DNA of 30,124 bases from an uncultured Bacilli bacterium (GTDB lineage: Bacteria > Bacillota_I > Bacilli_A > Mycoplasmatales > Mycoplasmoidaceae), in contig CAJGBT010000008.1 in assembly GCA_904501665.1 (NCBI GenBank), positions 1-30,124 of the forward strand. Direction: 5' to 3'. Positions 18,428 to 29,554 of this stretch are shown here, piece after piece; within the stretch, counting starts at the first letter, position 1; each line of letters starts with the position of its first letter. Both the position numbers and the translations under genes were made by a program. The notes beneath the pieces were generated by a model. The model searched no databases and was not told the DNA's origin. It was given only the letters and a program-made list of their open reading frames with translations.

Positions 18428-20776
18428 ATGAGTACAGATATTAAAGATAAAGAAAATAATGATAAAGTTAAAGGACCTTTACAACTATTAATCACTAGAG
18501 GAATTATTGTATTTCCATCAGTAACAACATCTATACAAATAGGTCGTCAAAAAACTATATTAACAATTAAAAACTTACAAGAAGGCGATGAACTAATTGT
18601 TGTTAGTCAAAAAAATCCTGATTTAGATGAAATAACTGTTGATGATATTTACCTTTATGGAACTATATGTAAAATAAAACAAATAACTAAAACTGAAGAT
18701 GATCGAACATTTAAAGTTAAAGGCGTTAAAAGAATTAAGTTAATTGAACCAAAATTTACTGCTAAAAAAGGATTTTCTTCTAAGTGAGAAGAAGTTGAAA
18801 TTAAAAAAGGAAATGCTAAAAGAAATGAAACACTAGTTGATAATATTTTGGAAATAATTGCAAAATATAGTGATATAGCTAAAAAAAGTAAAGAAATCCA
18901 AGATTTTTATGTTTATGCATTAGATAACCCTAAATCATTTTCTTCCATTGCAGATTTTGTTGTCAATAACTTAAATTTACCATTCAAAAAAATACAATCT
19001 TTTTTAGAATGTGATTCAATAACTGAAAGATTAGAAATAGCTTTTGGTTACCTTGTAGAATTCTTTGATACAAACAATGAAATTAGAAATGAAGTAGATA
19101 ATCAAATTAATCGAAAAATGAATGAAAATATTTCTAAACAACAAAAAGAATTTTACTTGCGTGAGCGATTAAAAACAGTTAAAGAAGAATTAGGAGAATT
19201 AACGTCAAAAGAAAACGAAGTTGATATTGTTAAAAAACGATTAAATAATAATCCTTATCCTAATGAAATTAGAGAAAAAATATTGTCTGAATTATCAAAA
19301 TATGAAGCAGCAATGAGTTCCAATGAATCAAGTATTACTAAAACATATATTGATTGATTATTAGATTTACCATGATGACAAGAATCTGAAGATAACAAGG
19401 ATCTAAATGAAGTTGAAAAAATATTAAATAAAAATCATTATGGAATTGATAAAGTTAAAGAAAGAATTTTAGAATTTCTAGCTTTAAAAACCAAAAACAA
19501 AAATGCTCATGGTCCTATTTTATGTTTAGTAGGTCCTCCAGGAGTTGGAAAAACATCTCTTGCACGTTCAATTGCAGAGGCATTGAACAAAAAATATGTA
19601 AAAGTTTCACTTGGTGGTGTGAAAGACGAAGCAGAAATTAGAGGTCACCGTAAAACATATATTGGAGCAATGCCGGGTCGAATTATTAAAGGGATGAAAA
19701 AAGCTGGAGTAGTTAATCCATTATTTTTACTAGATGAAATTGATAAAATGGCTAATAGTCAAAAAGGTGATCCAGCATCAGCTATGCTTGAAGTTTTAGA
19801 TCCAGAACAAAATGCTCATTTCTCAGATAACTATATTGAAGAGGATTATGATTTATCAAAGGTAATGTTTATGGCAACAGCTAATTATTATAAACAAATT
19901 CCATATGCATTAATTGATCGTTTAGAAATTATTGAATTGAATTCTTACACTGAACAAGAAAAATTAGAAATAGCAAAACGTCATTTAATTCCAAAGGCAA
20001 TGAAAGAATCTTTAATAACAAATTTAAAGTGAGATGATGAAGCAATTAGAATAATTATTAATAATTATACTCATGAGGCAGGTGTTCGGGAATTAGAACG
20101 ACAAATTCAAAAAATCACTCGTAAATATGTTGTTAATGAACTAAAAGGTAAATCTTTACCTACAAAAATAACTAAAGAGCAAGTCCGAGAATATTTAGGT
20201 AAAATCATTTTTGATGTTACTCTAAAAGATAAAGAAAGCATTCCAGGAATTGTTAATGGTATGGCATATACTAGTACAGGCGGAGACTTGTTGCCTATCG
20301 AATGTACTTTCTCTAATGGAAAAGGAAAAGTATTTATTACTGGTAACTTAGAAAAAACTATGAATGAATCAGTTTCTGTTGCATTAGGTTATGTTAAGGC
20401 AAATGCTGAAAATTTTGGTATTGATCCTAAAAAGTTTAATGAAATAGATATTCATGTTCATGTCCCTTCTGGTGGTATACCTAAAGATGGACCAAGCGCA
20501 GGTGTAGCTATTACTAGTGCTATTATTTCTAAACTAAAAGATGTTCCAGTAAAAACCAATATTTCAATGACTGGTGAAATTACTCTAAGAGGAAAAGTTG
20601 GTATTATTGGTGGTGTAAAAGAAAAAGTTATTTCTGCCCATCGTGCTGGTGTTAGAGAAATTTTCTTGCCAATTGATGATGAACGTTTCTTAGAAGAAAT
20701 TCCAAAAGACATTTTAAAAGATATTAAAATTCATTTAGTAACACAATATAAAGAAATTTATGACCAGTTATTTTAA
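18428..20776 (+). CDS. lon: ATP-dependent Lon protease
   Basis: Lon degrades damaged and short-lived regulatory proteins in the cytoplasm. I chose the ATG at 18428: the strong AGAAAGG site ends seven bases before it, whereas the upstream ATG at 18422 has only one base. The product is 782 residues, normal. The N-terminal substrate domain covers about 1-200, a coiled coil follows, Walker A is GPPGVGKTS (residues 369-377), and Walker B is PLFLLDEIDKM. The proteolytic domain has the Ser690-Lys733 dyad (KDGPSAG and GGVKEK). Several TGA codons encode Trp (DWLLDLPWWQES). A CIRCE-like operator in its promoter implies heat-shock control. leuS starts six bases after the stop. Confidence 0.98.
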
Positions 20777-20782
20777 GTTACA

Positions 20783-23167
20783 ATGTACAATCATAATTTA
20801 ATAGAAAAAAAATGACAAAAATATTGAAAAGAAAACAAAACTTTTAAGGTTACATACGATCCTAAAAAACCAAAGTTTTATGTTTTAGATATGTTTCCAT
20901 ATCCTTCTGGTAGTGGATTACATGTTGGTCATCCTAAAGGATATACTGCAACTGATGTTATTAGTCGATATAAAAGATTAAATAATTTTAATGTTTTACA
21001 TCCAATTGGTTGGGATGCTTTTGGTTTACCAGCAGAACAATATGCAATTAAAACTAATAACCACCCCAATGATTTTACCATTAAGAATATTAATAATTTT
21101 CGTAATCAATTAATTAAATTTGGCTTTGATTATGACTATGAAAAAGAGATTAATACTTCTGACCCGAAATACTATAAATGAACACAATGAATTTTTACTA
21201 AATTATTTGAGCATGGTTTAGCAGAAATTAAAGACATTGATGTTAATTGATGTGAAGAATTAAAAACAACATTATCAAATGAGGAAGTTAAATTAGATAG
21301 TAATGGTCATTTAGTTTCTGATATCGGTAGTTTTTTAGTAGTTAAAAAACCAATGCGTCAATGAGTGTTGAAAATAACTTCTTATGCAGATAAATTATTA
21401 GATGGATTGAATGATTTAGATTGACCAGAATCATTAAAAAGTTTACAAAAAAATTGAATAGGAAGAATGCAAGGTCATGAAGTTGAATTTGCAGTTCATA
21501 ATAGTAATGATAAAATTAAAATTTTCACCACAAGGTTAGACACCATTTTTGGGGTTACATTTTTATGTATTAATCCTAAGCATGATTTTGTTAAAAAAAT
21601 AATTAATGAAGATAAAAATATTAAATTATTTGTTGAAGAATATGAAAGAAAGTCAAATCGGAATATCTTAATTGAACAAGACAAAAAAGGAATTTTTACT
21701 AATTATTATGCAATTCATCCTATTACTAAAAAAATGATCCCAATTTGAATTGGCGACTATGTATTAGAAAATGTTGGGCAAGGAGTTATTATGGGAGTTC
21801 CTAGTTGCGATGATAGGGATTATAGTTTTGCTGAAAAATACCAAATAAAAATGATTAATGTTATTGATAAAGATGGAAATTATATTAACAGTGATTTTAT
21901 TAATGGTGTTAGTCAAGATGAAGCAAATTTAAAAATTGTTGATTTTTTTAAAAAAAATAAGTTATTGATTAAATCAACTACATCATATAAATTAAAGGAT
22001 TGAGTTTTTTCTCGTCAACGATATTGAGGAGAACCGTTTCCAATTTTGTTTGATAAAAATGGAAAAATTATTTGTGATGAAAATTTACCAGTTTTACTAC
22101 CTAACACTAATGATTTTAAACCAAGTAATGATGGTAAATCTCCTTTGCAAAAAATAAGTTCTTTTATTAATGTTGAAATTAATAATCAAAAATACTCAAG
22201 AGATTCTAATACAATGCCACAATGAGCAGGTTCATGTTGATACTATTTAGCTTATATTTTAAAAGATAATGATAATTATATTGATTTAAATTCAAAAAAA
22301 GCATATCAGTTATTTAAAGACTGATTACCAGTTGATGTTTATATTGGCGGTCAAGAACATGCAGTCTTACATCTTTTATATGCTCGTTTTTGACACCGCT
22401 TTTTATATGATATTAAAGTTGTTCCAACAAAAGAACCATTTTTAAAAATAATTAATCAAGGAATGATTCTTGGAGAGAATGGGGAAAAGATGTCTAAATC
22501 AAAGGGGAATGTTATCAACCCAGATGATATTATTAATTCTCATGGTGCTGATGCTTTAAGATTGTATGAATTATTTATGGGTCCTATTACAGCTACATTA
22601 CCTTGAAAAGAAGAAGGAATTAATGGAGTAAGAAAATGACTTGATCGTGTTTATCGTTATTTTACAGAAGTAGATAAAACAATAATCTCTAAAACTAATG
22701 ATAAAGATTTAGAATTTGACTATCATAATTTTATAAAAAATGTTACTAACAATATTGAAAATCAACAATTCAATTTAGCGATAAGTGATATGATGGTTTT
22801 CATTAATGCACTTTATAAAACAAAACAAGTACCACAATTATATTTAGAAAGTTTCTTAATTGTTCTAAGTTGTTTTGCACCCCATTTAGCTGAAGAATTA
22901 TGAGCTTTATTAGGAAACAAAAATTCTGTTTGTTTACAAACCTTCCCAAAACATGATGAAAAAATACTATTAAAATCAAATATTAATATTCCTTTTCAGA
23001 TTAATGGTAAAACAAAAGTGATACTTTCCATACCAATTGATGCCTCGCAAGAACAATTAATAAAAATTGTTGAAGCTAATGATAAAATCAACATTTTAAT
23101 TAAAAATAAAAAAATAATTAGAAAAATTTTTGTTAAAAATAAGATAATAAACTATCTAATTAAATAG
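20783..23167 (+). CDS. leuS: Leucyl-tRNA synthetase
   Basis: LeuRS charges tRNA-Leu. The HIGH motif appears as HVGH (residues 47-50) within SGSGLHVGHPKGY, and KMSKS is at 569-573. The inserted editing domain (CP1) is present, about residues 220-410. Its active-site motif is TTRLDT (249-254; the family has TTRPDT) and the second motif reads MGVPSCDDRD (337-346; the usual form is AVPxHDxRD). The two aspartates are kept but Pro and His are changed, so editing may be weak. The product is 794 residues, slightly shorter than usual (about 800-860). No Shine-Dalgarno is seen; it starts six bases after lon and may be coupled. Confidence 0.97.
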
Positions 23168-23178
23168 GAGAATTAGTA

Positions 23179-23985
23179 ATGTCTGAATATAATGAAACAA
23201 CCAAATTTTGCACAATTGAAGATGTATTAGAAGACAATTGATATGAAATATTAGAATGTAACCATCAATCATCACAAGCAGAAATAGAAGCAAACTATAA
23301 GCGTTTAGCAAAAATGTATCATCCTGATAAAAACAAGTCACCTGATGCACTTAACAAATTTTATAAGATATTAAATGCTTATCAAATCCTATCTGATGTT
23401 GAAGTACGAGCTTTTTATGACTATGAATCAAATTGTGATGAATATCGAAATAATTTTCGTTTTCATGCTATTGAAAATATAATTAATTTTAAAAATTATA
23501 TAGATGATTGTGTTTCAAATATGATTTCTAATCAATCATTTGATGATGCGATTTGAGAAAAGATTAAATACAAAGTTTTAGATCCTGAAAATAAAACTGA
23601 ATTTAATCGGAACAAAAATATTGTTGGTGTTTTAGATATTACTAGAAATGCATTAAATAATGGTTCAAGAATTGCTTTTCCACTTTATCGTTTAAAAACA
23701 TGTGGTGTATGTCGCGGTTTTGGAAAAATTGGAGTTGAGGAGAGAAGTATCTGTTACAACTGTGATGGTTATGGCATTGAAGAGGAAAGAATATTTGTAT
23801 ATGTTGAAATTCCAAAAAATTATAATTATAAAAAGAAATTAATAATCCCTGGCAGAGGGCACAAACTTCCAATATCAATTGGTGACCTTATTTTAACAAT
23901 TAATCCAGTTAATAGATTATCAATGAAAACTAAAATTTTCCAAAGTAGTTTTAGAAATCGTCGATTTAAGGAAAATGGTGAATAG
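23179..23985 (+). CDS. DnaJ-like J-domain protein with half a zinc region
   Basis: The product (268 residues) starts with a J-domain that has the HPD motif at residues 48-50 (KMYHPDKN) and DnaJ-like spacing (WYEILECNHQ...EIEANYKRLAKMYHPDK). J-domains stimulate DnaK ATP hydrolysis. The central region has only two CxxCxGxG-type repeats (CGVCRGFG and CYNCDGYG), whereas DnaJ has four, and the rest is diverged. The closing part (KLIIPGRGHKLPISIGDLILTI) resembles the C-terminal substrate-binding fold of DnaJ. It may be a dedicated co-chaperone rather than full DnaJ. AGGAG precedes the ATG. It lies between leuS and dnaJ; M. genitalium and its relatives also encode a separate DnaJ-like protein. Confidence 0.88.
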
Positions 23986-24003
23986 TTTTAGAAAGGTTTA
24001 TGT

Positions 24004-25209
24004 ATGTCTGAAAATAAAAGAGATTATTATGAAGTTTTAGGTGTTAGTCGTTCAGCTTCTACTAGCGAAATTAAAAAAGCTTTTAGAACTCTAGCAATGA
24101 AGTACCATCCCGATCGGAATAAAGCACCTGATGCAACTGAAAAATTTAGGGAAATTAATGAAGCATATGAGGTTTTAAGTGATGATAATAAAAGAAAAAT
24201 TTATGATCAATTTGGACACGCCGGCTTAAATAATAGTGGTTTTTCATCAGAAAACATTAATCCATTTGATATTTTTAATCAATTTTTTAGCGGTGGATTT
24301 ACATCAAGTTTTGAAGATTCATTTGATGGTGAAGATTTATTCTCATCTATTTTTGGTGATTTTGGTGGTTTTAGTTTTTCAAATGGTCCCAATATGTCTA
24401 GGAAAACAAGAAACAATCAAAAAGACCCAAACATTTATGTAAGAACAACAATTGATTTTAAAACTTCTGTAATGGGTGGTCAACAAGAAATTACTTTTGA
24501 TTGAATTTCAGATTGTGAAAAATGTAATGGTTCTGGTGCGAATTCTCCTAATGATATTAAAGAATGTTCAACATGTTCTGGTAGTGGTTTTAAACTATAT
24601 GAAACACGGTCTTTTTTTGGTGTTCAAAGACAAAAAGTTGTTTGTAATGCATGTAATGGCAAAGGAAAAATTCCAACATCAAAATGTAGTAAATGTAATG
24701 GTAAAGGATTAATTCAAGAAAGAAAAAATGTAAAAGCAAATATTCCTGCTGGTGTTCGTGATAATGAAGTTTTAAAAGTTGTGGGTAGAGGAAATGAAAT
24801 TAACGGTGTAAAGGGTGACTTATTAATTCATGTTAACATTAAGAAGTCAAAGTATTTCGATAGAATTGGTAATGATCTTTTTACCATTGTATTTGTAGAT
24901 CCAATTACTGCTATTACCGGTGGTAGTATTAAAATAGCAACACCTTATGGAATTATAGAACATAAATTAGATGCAGGAACTAATTTTGGAGAAAGAATTA
25001 CAATTCCAAATTATGGGATTAAAAATACAAATACTAACAAAACAAAAATATTTACTTCTAAGTCTAACAACGGTAATTTAATTTGCGAAATCAGATATAT
25101 AATTCCAAAATATAATAAAAATGAATTAAAAAGTTTAGAAGAATTTAAAAAAAGTAATGATAATGAAATTGTAAATTATAATAGTAAAGTATTAAAGGAG
25201 TTTGAATAA
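24004..25209 (+). CDS. dnaJ: Chaperone protein DnaJ
   Basis: DnaJ (Hsp40) delivers unfolded proteins to DnaK and triggers its ATPase. The J-domain (residues 1-70) has HPD at 35-37 and YYEVLGVSRSAS...EIKKAF. A Gly/Phe/Ser-rich linker covers about 75-135. The zinc domain has all four CxxCxGxG repeats (CEKCNGSG, CSTCSGSG, CNACNGKG, CSKCNGKG). The C-terminal part follows to residue 401; no shortening. TGA (Trp) at 24502 splits the gene in the standard code. GAAAGG precedes the ATG. Two long overlapping ORFs in other frames are shadows. Confidence 0.97.
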
Positions 25210-25210
25210 T

Positions 25211-26350
25211 ATGGCATCTAAAATTAACAAAAAATTAGTAGTTAAATCTACTCCTAAAAATAGCAAGAAAAAAACAACAGTAGTTAAAAAAACAACAACT
25301 AAAAAATCTAGTTCTAAATCAACAACTAATAAAGTATCTTTGAATAAAATTCCAGTAATAGAAATAGATGTAGTTGATGCAAACAACGTTTCTTATATTC
25401 GTCCTTTTGAAAACCAACTTCACACTCCGAGTAGAACACAAGTGTTTCAAGAAGAAATTTCCTCATTAAAAAAAATAAATTTAGAAAATAACCAAGAGAT
25501 TGAAAATTTAATTAAAAATAATGAATGATTGGAAGTAGAAAATAAAAAAAATCAATCAGAAATTCTTAATTTTCAAAATCAAATTTCTAAATTAGAACAT
25601 GATTTAAGTGAAACGAGCAAAAAAAACCAAGATTTAGTTAATGAATTAAAAAGTGTGATTACAAATAATAAAAATTTAAAAAACCAATTATCACAACAAG
25701 AAAATAATAACAAAAGATTAAATGAGCAAATTAAAAATATTCAAGCCGAATTGAAGACTAAGGCTCAACGAGAACAAAAGCAAACTATTCCACCTCCACC
25801 ACCACCACTTTCCAAAAATATCCCAGAACCTGAGAATTGACAAAATATTAAAAACGAATTAGAAAAGCAAGTGATGCAATTAAATAAAGCACTAGAAGAA
25901 GAACGTCAACAAATGATAAATAAATTACAAGTAAAATCAAAAGAGGCACAAAAATTAGTTGATGAAAAATTAGTCGAATTAGAAAAGAAAAAACAAGATG
26001 AATTAATACAATTAAAATTAAAAATTAATGAAGAAGTTATTTCTCAATTTTTAGACCCAATCTTGCTTTTAGACCAAACAATTGAATCTAGTGCTAACAA
26101 TAGTGCTATTTATAATTATTTACAAGGTTTTAAAATGATAGTTAATATGTTTAAAGATAAATTATCAATTCTTGGTACTGAAGAAATAGTAGTTAATGTC
26201 GGTGATGAATTTAATGAAAATTGAATGTCTGCCTTTGATGCAGTTTCTGATCCTAAATATCCACCTAATGTTGTAATAAAAGTGGTTTCTAAAGGTTATG
26301 CTCTTAAAGGTAAGGTTATTAAATATACTTCAGTTGTAGTTTCTAAATAA
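25211..26350 (+). CDS. grpE: GrpE nucleotide exchange factor with an extended coiled coil
   Basis: GrpE resets DnaK by releasing ADP. The GrpE core is at the C-terminus, about residues 205-379: the LDPILLLDQTIESS dimerisation helix, LQGFKMIVNMFKDKL, and the beta domain (GYALKGKVIKYTSVVVSK at the end, family GYxxxdRVlRpAxVxVx). The N-terminal part is unusual: a Lys/Thr/Ser-rich head (1-42), a long heptad coiled coil (about 75-190), then six prolines (194-199). Total length 379 is about twice the usual. The ATG at 25211 follows AAAGGAG and the dnaJ stop at 25209; alternative starts inside dnaJ are ignored. TGA encodes Trp at two positions. The stop faces that of miaB across ten bases. Confidence 0.95.
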
Positions 26351-26360
26351 TATTTATAAT

Positions 26361-27797
26361 TTAAATTTGTTCTCCATTTAAAGAGAAACGAGAAGCAGAA
26401 CTTATTTTAACTTTTATAATTTCTCCTGGTTTAGCATTTCCTTTAAAATTAACAACTTTTCATTGTGGAGAATAACCAGTTAGTTTTGCTTGATTTGATT
26501 TTGATTTACCTTCAACCAAAACATCAATAATTTGATCAACATATTTTTTGTTATTTTCAGTAGCATATTTTTTTACTAATTCATTTAAAGTTTGTAATCT
26601 TTGTTTTTTAACCTCTAAGTTATTACAATCATCCATTTTTGCTGCCGGCGTACCTTCTCTAGGAGAAAAAATAAAGGTATAGGCATTATCAAACTTAATT
26701 TCATTATATAAATCTAATGTTGCTTGAAAATCACTATCACTTTCATTTGGAAAACCAACAATAATATCAGTTGAAATAGCAGCATGAGGTATAACTTTTT
26801 TTATGTAAGATATTTTTGCTTTATAATCATCAATTTTCATTTCCCGATTCATTTTTTGTAAAATATTTTCAGAACCAGATTGTATTGGCAAATGAAAATA
26901 AGGCATAATATTAGAATATTTTTGACAAACATCAATTATTTTGTTACTTCAATTTCATGGGTTAGAGGTAGCAAAGCGAATGCGTTTAATTTTAGTTTTA
27001 GCTATTAATTCTAATAATTGAGCAAAATCAATTTTTTCTTCTAAATCAATTCCATATGAATTAACGTTTTGCCCTAATAAAGTAACTTCTTGATAACCTT
27101 TTTCAATAAGATCATTGATCTCAGCTAAGATATCTTCTTTTAATCTTGAACGAATTTTACCTCTTGTATATGGGACAATACAATAACTACAAAATTTATC
27201 ACACCCATACATTATATTTACTCAAGCTTTAATTTTATTATCTCTACTATTTGGGATATTTTCAATTATATCTCCTTCTTGAGACCAAACATCTATTATC
27301 ATTTGCTTTTCTAATTTCACATTTTTTAAAATTTGAGGTAGACGATGAATATTATGGGTACCAAAAATAAAATCTACATATTGATATTTATTTAAGATTT
27401 TATTAACAACTTTTTCACTTTGACTCATGCAACCACTCATACCTAAAATCATATTTGGATTTTTTTGTTTTGATTTTTTTAATAAACCTAATTCACCAAA
27501 CACTTTATTTTCAGCATTTTCTCGAATAGCACATGTATTTAAAATAACTAAGTCTGCAGTCATAATATCATTAGTACTAGTAAACTTCATTTTTTCTAAA
27601 ATTCCTTTAATTGTTTCACTATCTCTAACATTAGACTGACAACCATATGTACGAATATAGTAAGTTTTGTGCTTACCGAAATTTAACATATCATCATCAA
27701 TTTTAAATTCATCCCTTTTGACTATAGCTTTTTGTACTCTCTTACGGGCTTGAACAACATTTGGTAATTTTTGATTATTTGTATTTTTTTTGTTCAT
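26361..27797 (-). CDS. miaB: tRNA-2-methylthio-N6-isopentenyladenosine synthase
   Basis: This radical-SAM enzyme adds a methylthio group to isopentenyl-A37 of tRNAs that read codons starting with U, which includes tRNA-Trp reading UGA in this code. The N-terminal methylthiotransferase domain holds Cys53 (YGCQSN), Cys89 (LNTCAIRENAENK) and Cys123 (GMSGCMSQ), ligands of the auxiliary Fe-S cluster. The radical-SAM cluster is Cys199-x3-Cys203-x2-Cys206 (IMYGCDKFCSYCIVPYTRGK). A TRAM domain ends the protein (EGKSKSNQAKLTGYS...LNGEQI). Length 478 is normal, with about 45 extra N-terminal residues. Trp is TGA several times. The gene begins three bases after the metK stop, so the two are an operon. 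Confidence 0.95.
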
Positions 27798-27800
27798 AAG

Positions 27801-28943
27801 TTATAAATATTTTTTTAATACCTCTACTTTATCTAATTGCTCTCATTTTACATTTAAATCTTCACGACCAAAGTGACCATAAGTAGCTAAAGGAAAATAC
27901 TCAATATTTTTAAGATTTAAATGTTTAATCATTCCATGAATAGAAAAATCAAATGTTTCTAATATAGCTCTAATTATTTTTTTATTATCAATTTTATTAG
28001 TATTAAATGTTTCAACAAAAATAGCAATTGGTTCAGTCAGACCAATTCCATATGCAATTTGAATTTCACATTTATCAGCTAATTTTGCTGCCACTACATT
28101 TTTAGCTATATACCTTGCAAAATAGGCACCACCACGATCTACCTTGGTATAATCTTTTCCACTAAATGCTCCTCCACCATGTCTAGCAATACCACCATAT
28201 GTATCTACAATAATTTTTCTACCAGTTAAACCTGTATCTCCAATTGGACCACCAATTACAAATCTTCCAGATGGATTGATTATTTTTTTAAAATCAGTAT
28301 TTAATTTAAATTGCTTAACAACAACATCAATAATGTTTTTACTTACAAAATTTTTAAATTTTTTTTCATTGTATTTTTCTTCATGTTGAATCGACATTAA
28401 AATTGTATGAATTTTTGGATTTTTTAAATCACTATAATCAATTGTTACTTGACTTTTCATATCTGATTTAGCTCATTTAAATTTCTTATTTTTTCTTAAT
28501 TTCTCAGCAAGTTTAACTAACTGATGAGCTATTTCAATTGATAATGGCATATAATTTTTGGTTTCATTAGTAGCAAAACCATAAACTATTCCTTGATCAC
28601 CAGCACCAACTGAATTATCATCCTTTTTAATAGCTTGATTAATATCAGGTGATTGATTGTTAACATTTGAAATAATTGTAAAATCATTTTCATCATATCC
28701 TAATGGTTTGATTACACTTCAAGCAGATTTGACAATATCAACATATGATTTAGTTGTAATCTCTCCCCCAATCACAATTAAATGGTTAGAAGCAAAAACC
28801 TCACATGCTACTTTGGAATCTTTATCATTTCTTAAACATTCATCTAAAATAATATCTGATATTTGATCACAAATTTTATCTGGATGACCTGCTCCAACAG
28901 ACTCACTTGTTATTAATTTTTTTTCACTAATATTCTTATTCAT
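27801..28943 (-). CDS. metK: S-adenosylmethionine synthetase
   Basis: MetK makes S-adenosylmethionine from Met and ATP. Visible signatures are GAGHPDKICDQISD (residues 17-30), GAGDQGIVYGFATNET, and the P-loop-like HGGGAFSGKDYTKVDR with PLATYGHFGRED near the end. Length 380 is close to the usual 380-400. The start is ATG at 28943 (MNKNISEKKLITSE); the upstream extension to 28964 would use a non-ATG codon and has no support. No Shine-Dalgarno is present, and a TATAAT box lies nine bases from the ATG, so the mRNA may be leaderless. miaB, which consumes the product, is directly downstream. Confidence 0.97.
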
Positions 28944-28952
28944 TATGTAGTT

Positions 28953-28958
28953 ATTATA
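28953..28958 (-). promoter_or_regulatory. -10 box of the metK-miaB operon
   Basis: On the minus strand TATAAT occurs, followed by nine bases and the metK ATG. With the usual distance of about seven bases from the box to the start of transcription, the mRNA would begin within about three bases of the ATG. The nearby -35 region is weak, which is common in mycoplasmas. Confidence 0.6.
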
Positions 28959-28998
28959 ATTCAAAGAATTTTAAATTTAAATAATTGTATTTTAGATA

Positions 28999-29028
28999 AA
29001 TTTATTGTCTAATAACTAACAATAAATT
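28999..29028. repeat. Ten-base inverted repeat in the metK upstream gap
   Basis: AATTTATTGT and ACAATAAATT pair perfectly across a ten-base loop (CTAATAACTA). It is A/T-rich. The gap from 28944 to 29099 holds no gene. The repeat could be an operator or a weak hairpin upstream of metK; I see no known match. Confidence 0.4.
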
Positions 29029-29099
29029 AATAATAAACAAGTAATATTATTTTTGTATGTACTTGTATCAATTAAGAAGAGAATAAAAATTAGAGAAAA

Positions 29100-29135
29100 A
29101 AACAAAATCCCCTAGATTCAAAGGGGATTTTGTTT
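29100..29135 (-). terminator. Strong intrinsic terminator for the phase-variable gene
   Basis: A perfect 13-base stem, AAACAAAATCCCC paired with GGGGATTTTGTTT, with a ten-base loop (TAGATTCAAA on the plus strand). On the minus strand the stem ends in GGGGATTTTG followed by a run of seven T, a textbook rho-independent terminator. It lies about 30 bases after the stop of the minus-strand gene at 29168. Four G-C pairs make it the most stable hairpin in this AT-rich window. In the plus direction the T-run is weak. Confidence 0.9.
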
Positions 29136-29167
29136 CATTAAACTACATTTAAAAAAAGTTATGTTAG

Positions 29168-29529
29168 TTATTGTCTTTTAAGATTAAGAACTAGTAAAAC
29201 AATACCAGCAATTAATACTAATGAAGAAATAGAAACTAATACAGCACCAGCAATCATTAAGTCATTTGCTAGGACAATTGCATTGAATAAATCTTTCATT
29301 TCTTTAGTAATTCCAGGCATTTTAAGCCCATCTCTTGCTGCCTTAACAAAATCATTGTAAGATCCTTCTCCTTTATAATTTAATGAACCAATTTCCATTG
29401 AAACTCCACCATAAGAATATTTATATTGTGTACCCACACCTAACATAGCAGCAGAAGCAATTGTTACAATCCCCCCCCAGCTATCAAACAACTTGCAATA
29501 ATCTTCATTTTTTTACCACTAAAGTTCAT
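29168..29529 (-). CDS. Membrane protein with reading frame broken at a G8 tract, probably phase-variable (OFF)
   Basis: I do not recognise the family. From ATG at 29529, with GAAAGGAG five bases upstream, the frame reads MNFSGKKMKIIASCLIAGGGL and stops at TAA (29464). The break is at eight consecutive G. One G more or two fewer would join it to the downstream frame (start visible as IVTIASAAMLGVG), giving about 120 residues. The joined product has an N-terminal hydrophobic segment containing the glycines, a 60-residue polar exposed part (QYKYSYGGVSMEIGSLNYKG) and a C-terminal membrane segment (LMIAGAVLVSISSLVLIAGIVLLVLNL). A second in-frame ATG at 29556, after its own AAAAAGGAG, would add nine residues. 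A single terminator follows. A sequencing error in the run is the alternative. Confidence 0.75.
29471..29478 (-). repeat. Homopolymer G8 tract (C8 on the plus strand)
   Basis: Eight consecutive C on the plus strand, by far the longest G/C run in this A/T-rich window, placed 17 codons into the coding region of the minus-strand membrane protein. Frame is restored by nine or six G. Slippage at such tracts is a known switch for surface genes. Confidence 0.9.
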
Positions 29530-29554
29530 TTTAACTCCTTTCAAAAACTTAATC

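Noticed and set aside
20458..20712. Minus-strand frame within lon
   Set aside because: It overlies the proteolytic domain with its Ser-Lys dyad; no start or homology.
24236..24712. Two overlapping plus-strand frames inside dnaJ
   Set aside because: They are in other frames of a conserved gene and their composition reflects dnaJ codons; the zinc-finger frame is the real one.
27427..27639. Plus-strand frame within miaB
   Set aside because: Antisense to conserved Fe-S ligand motifs of MiaB.
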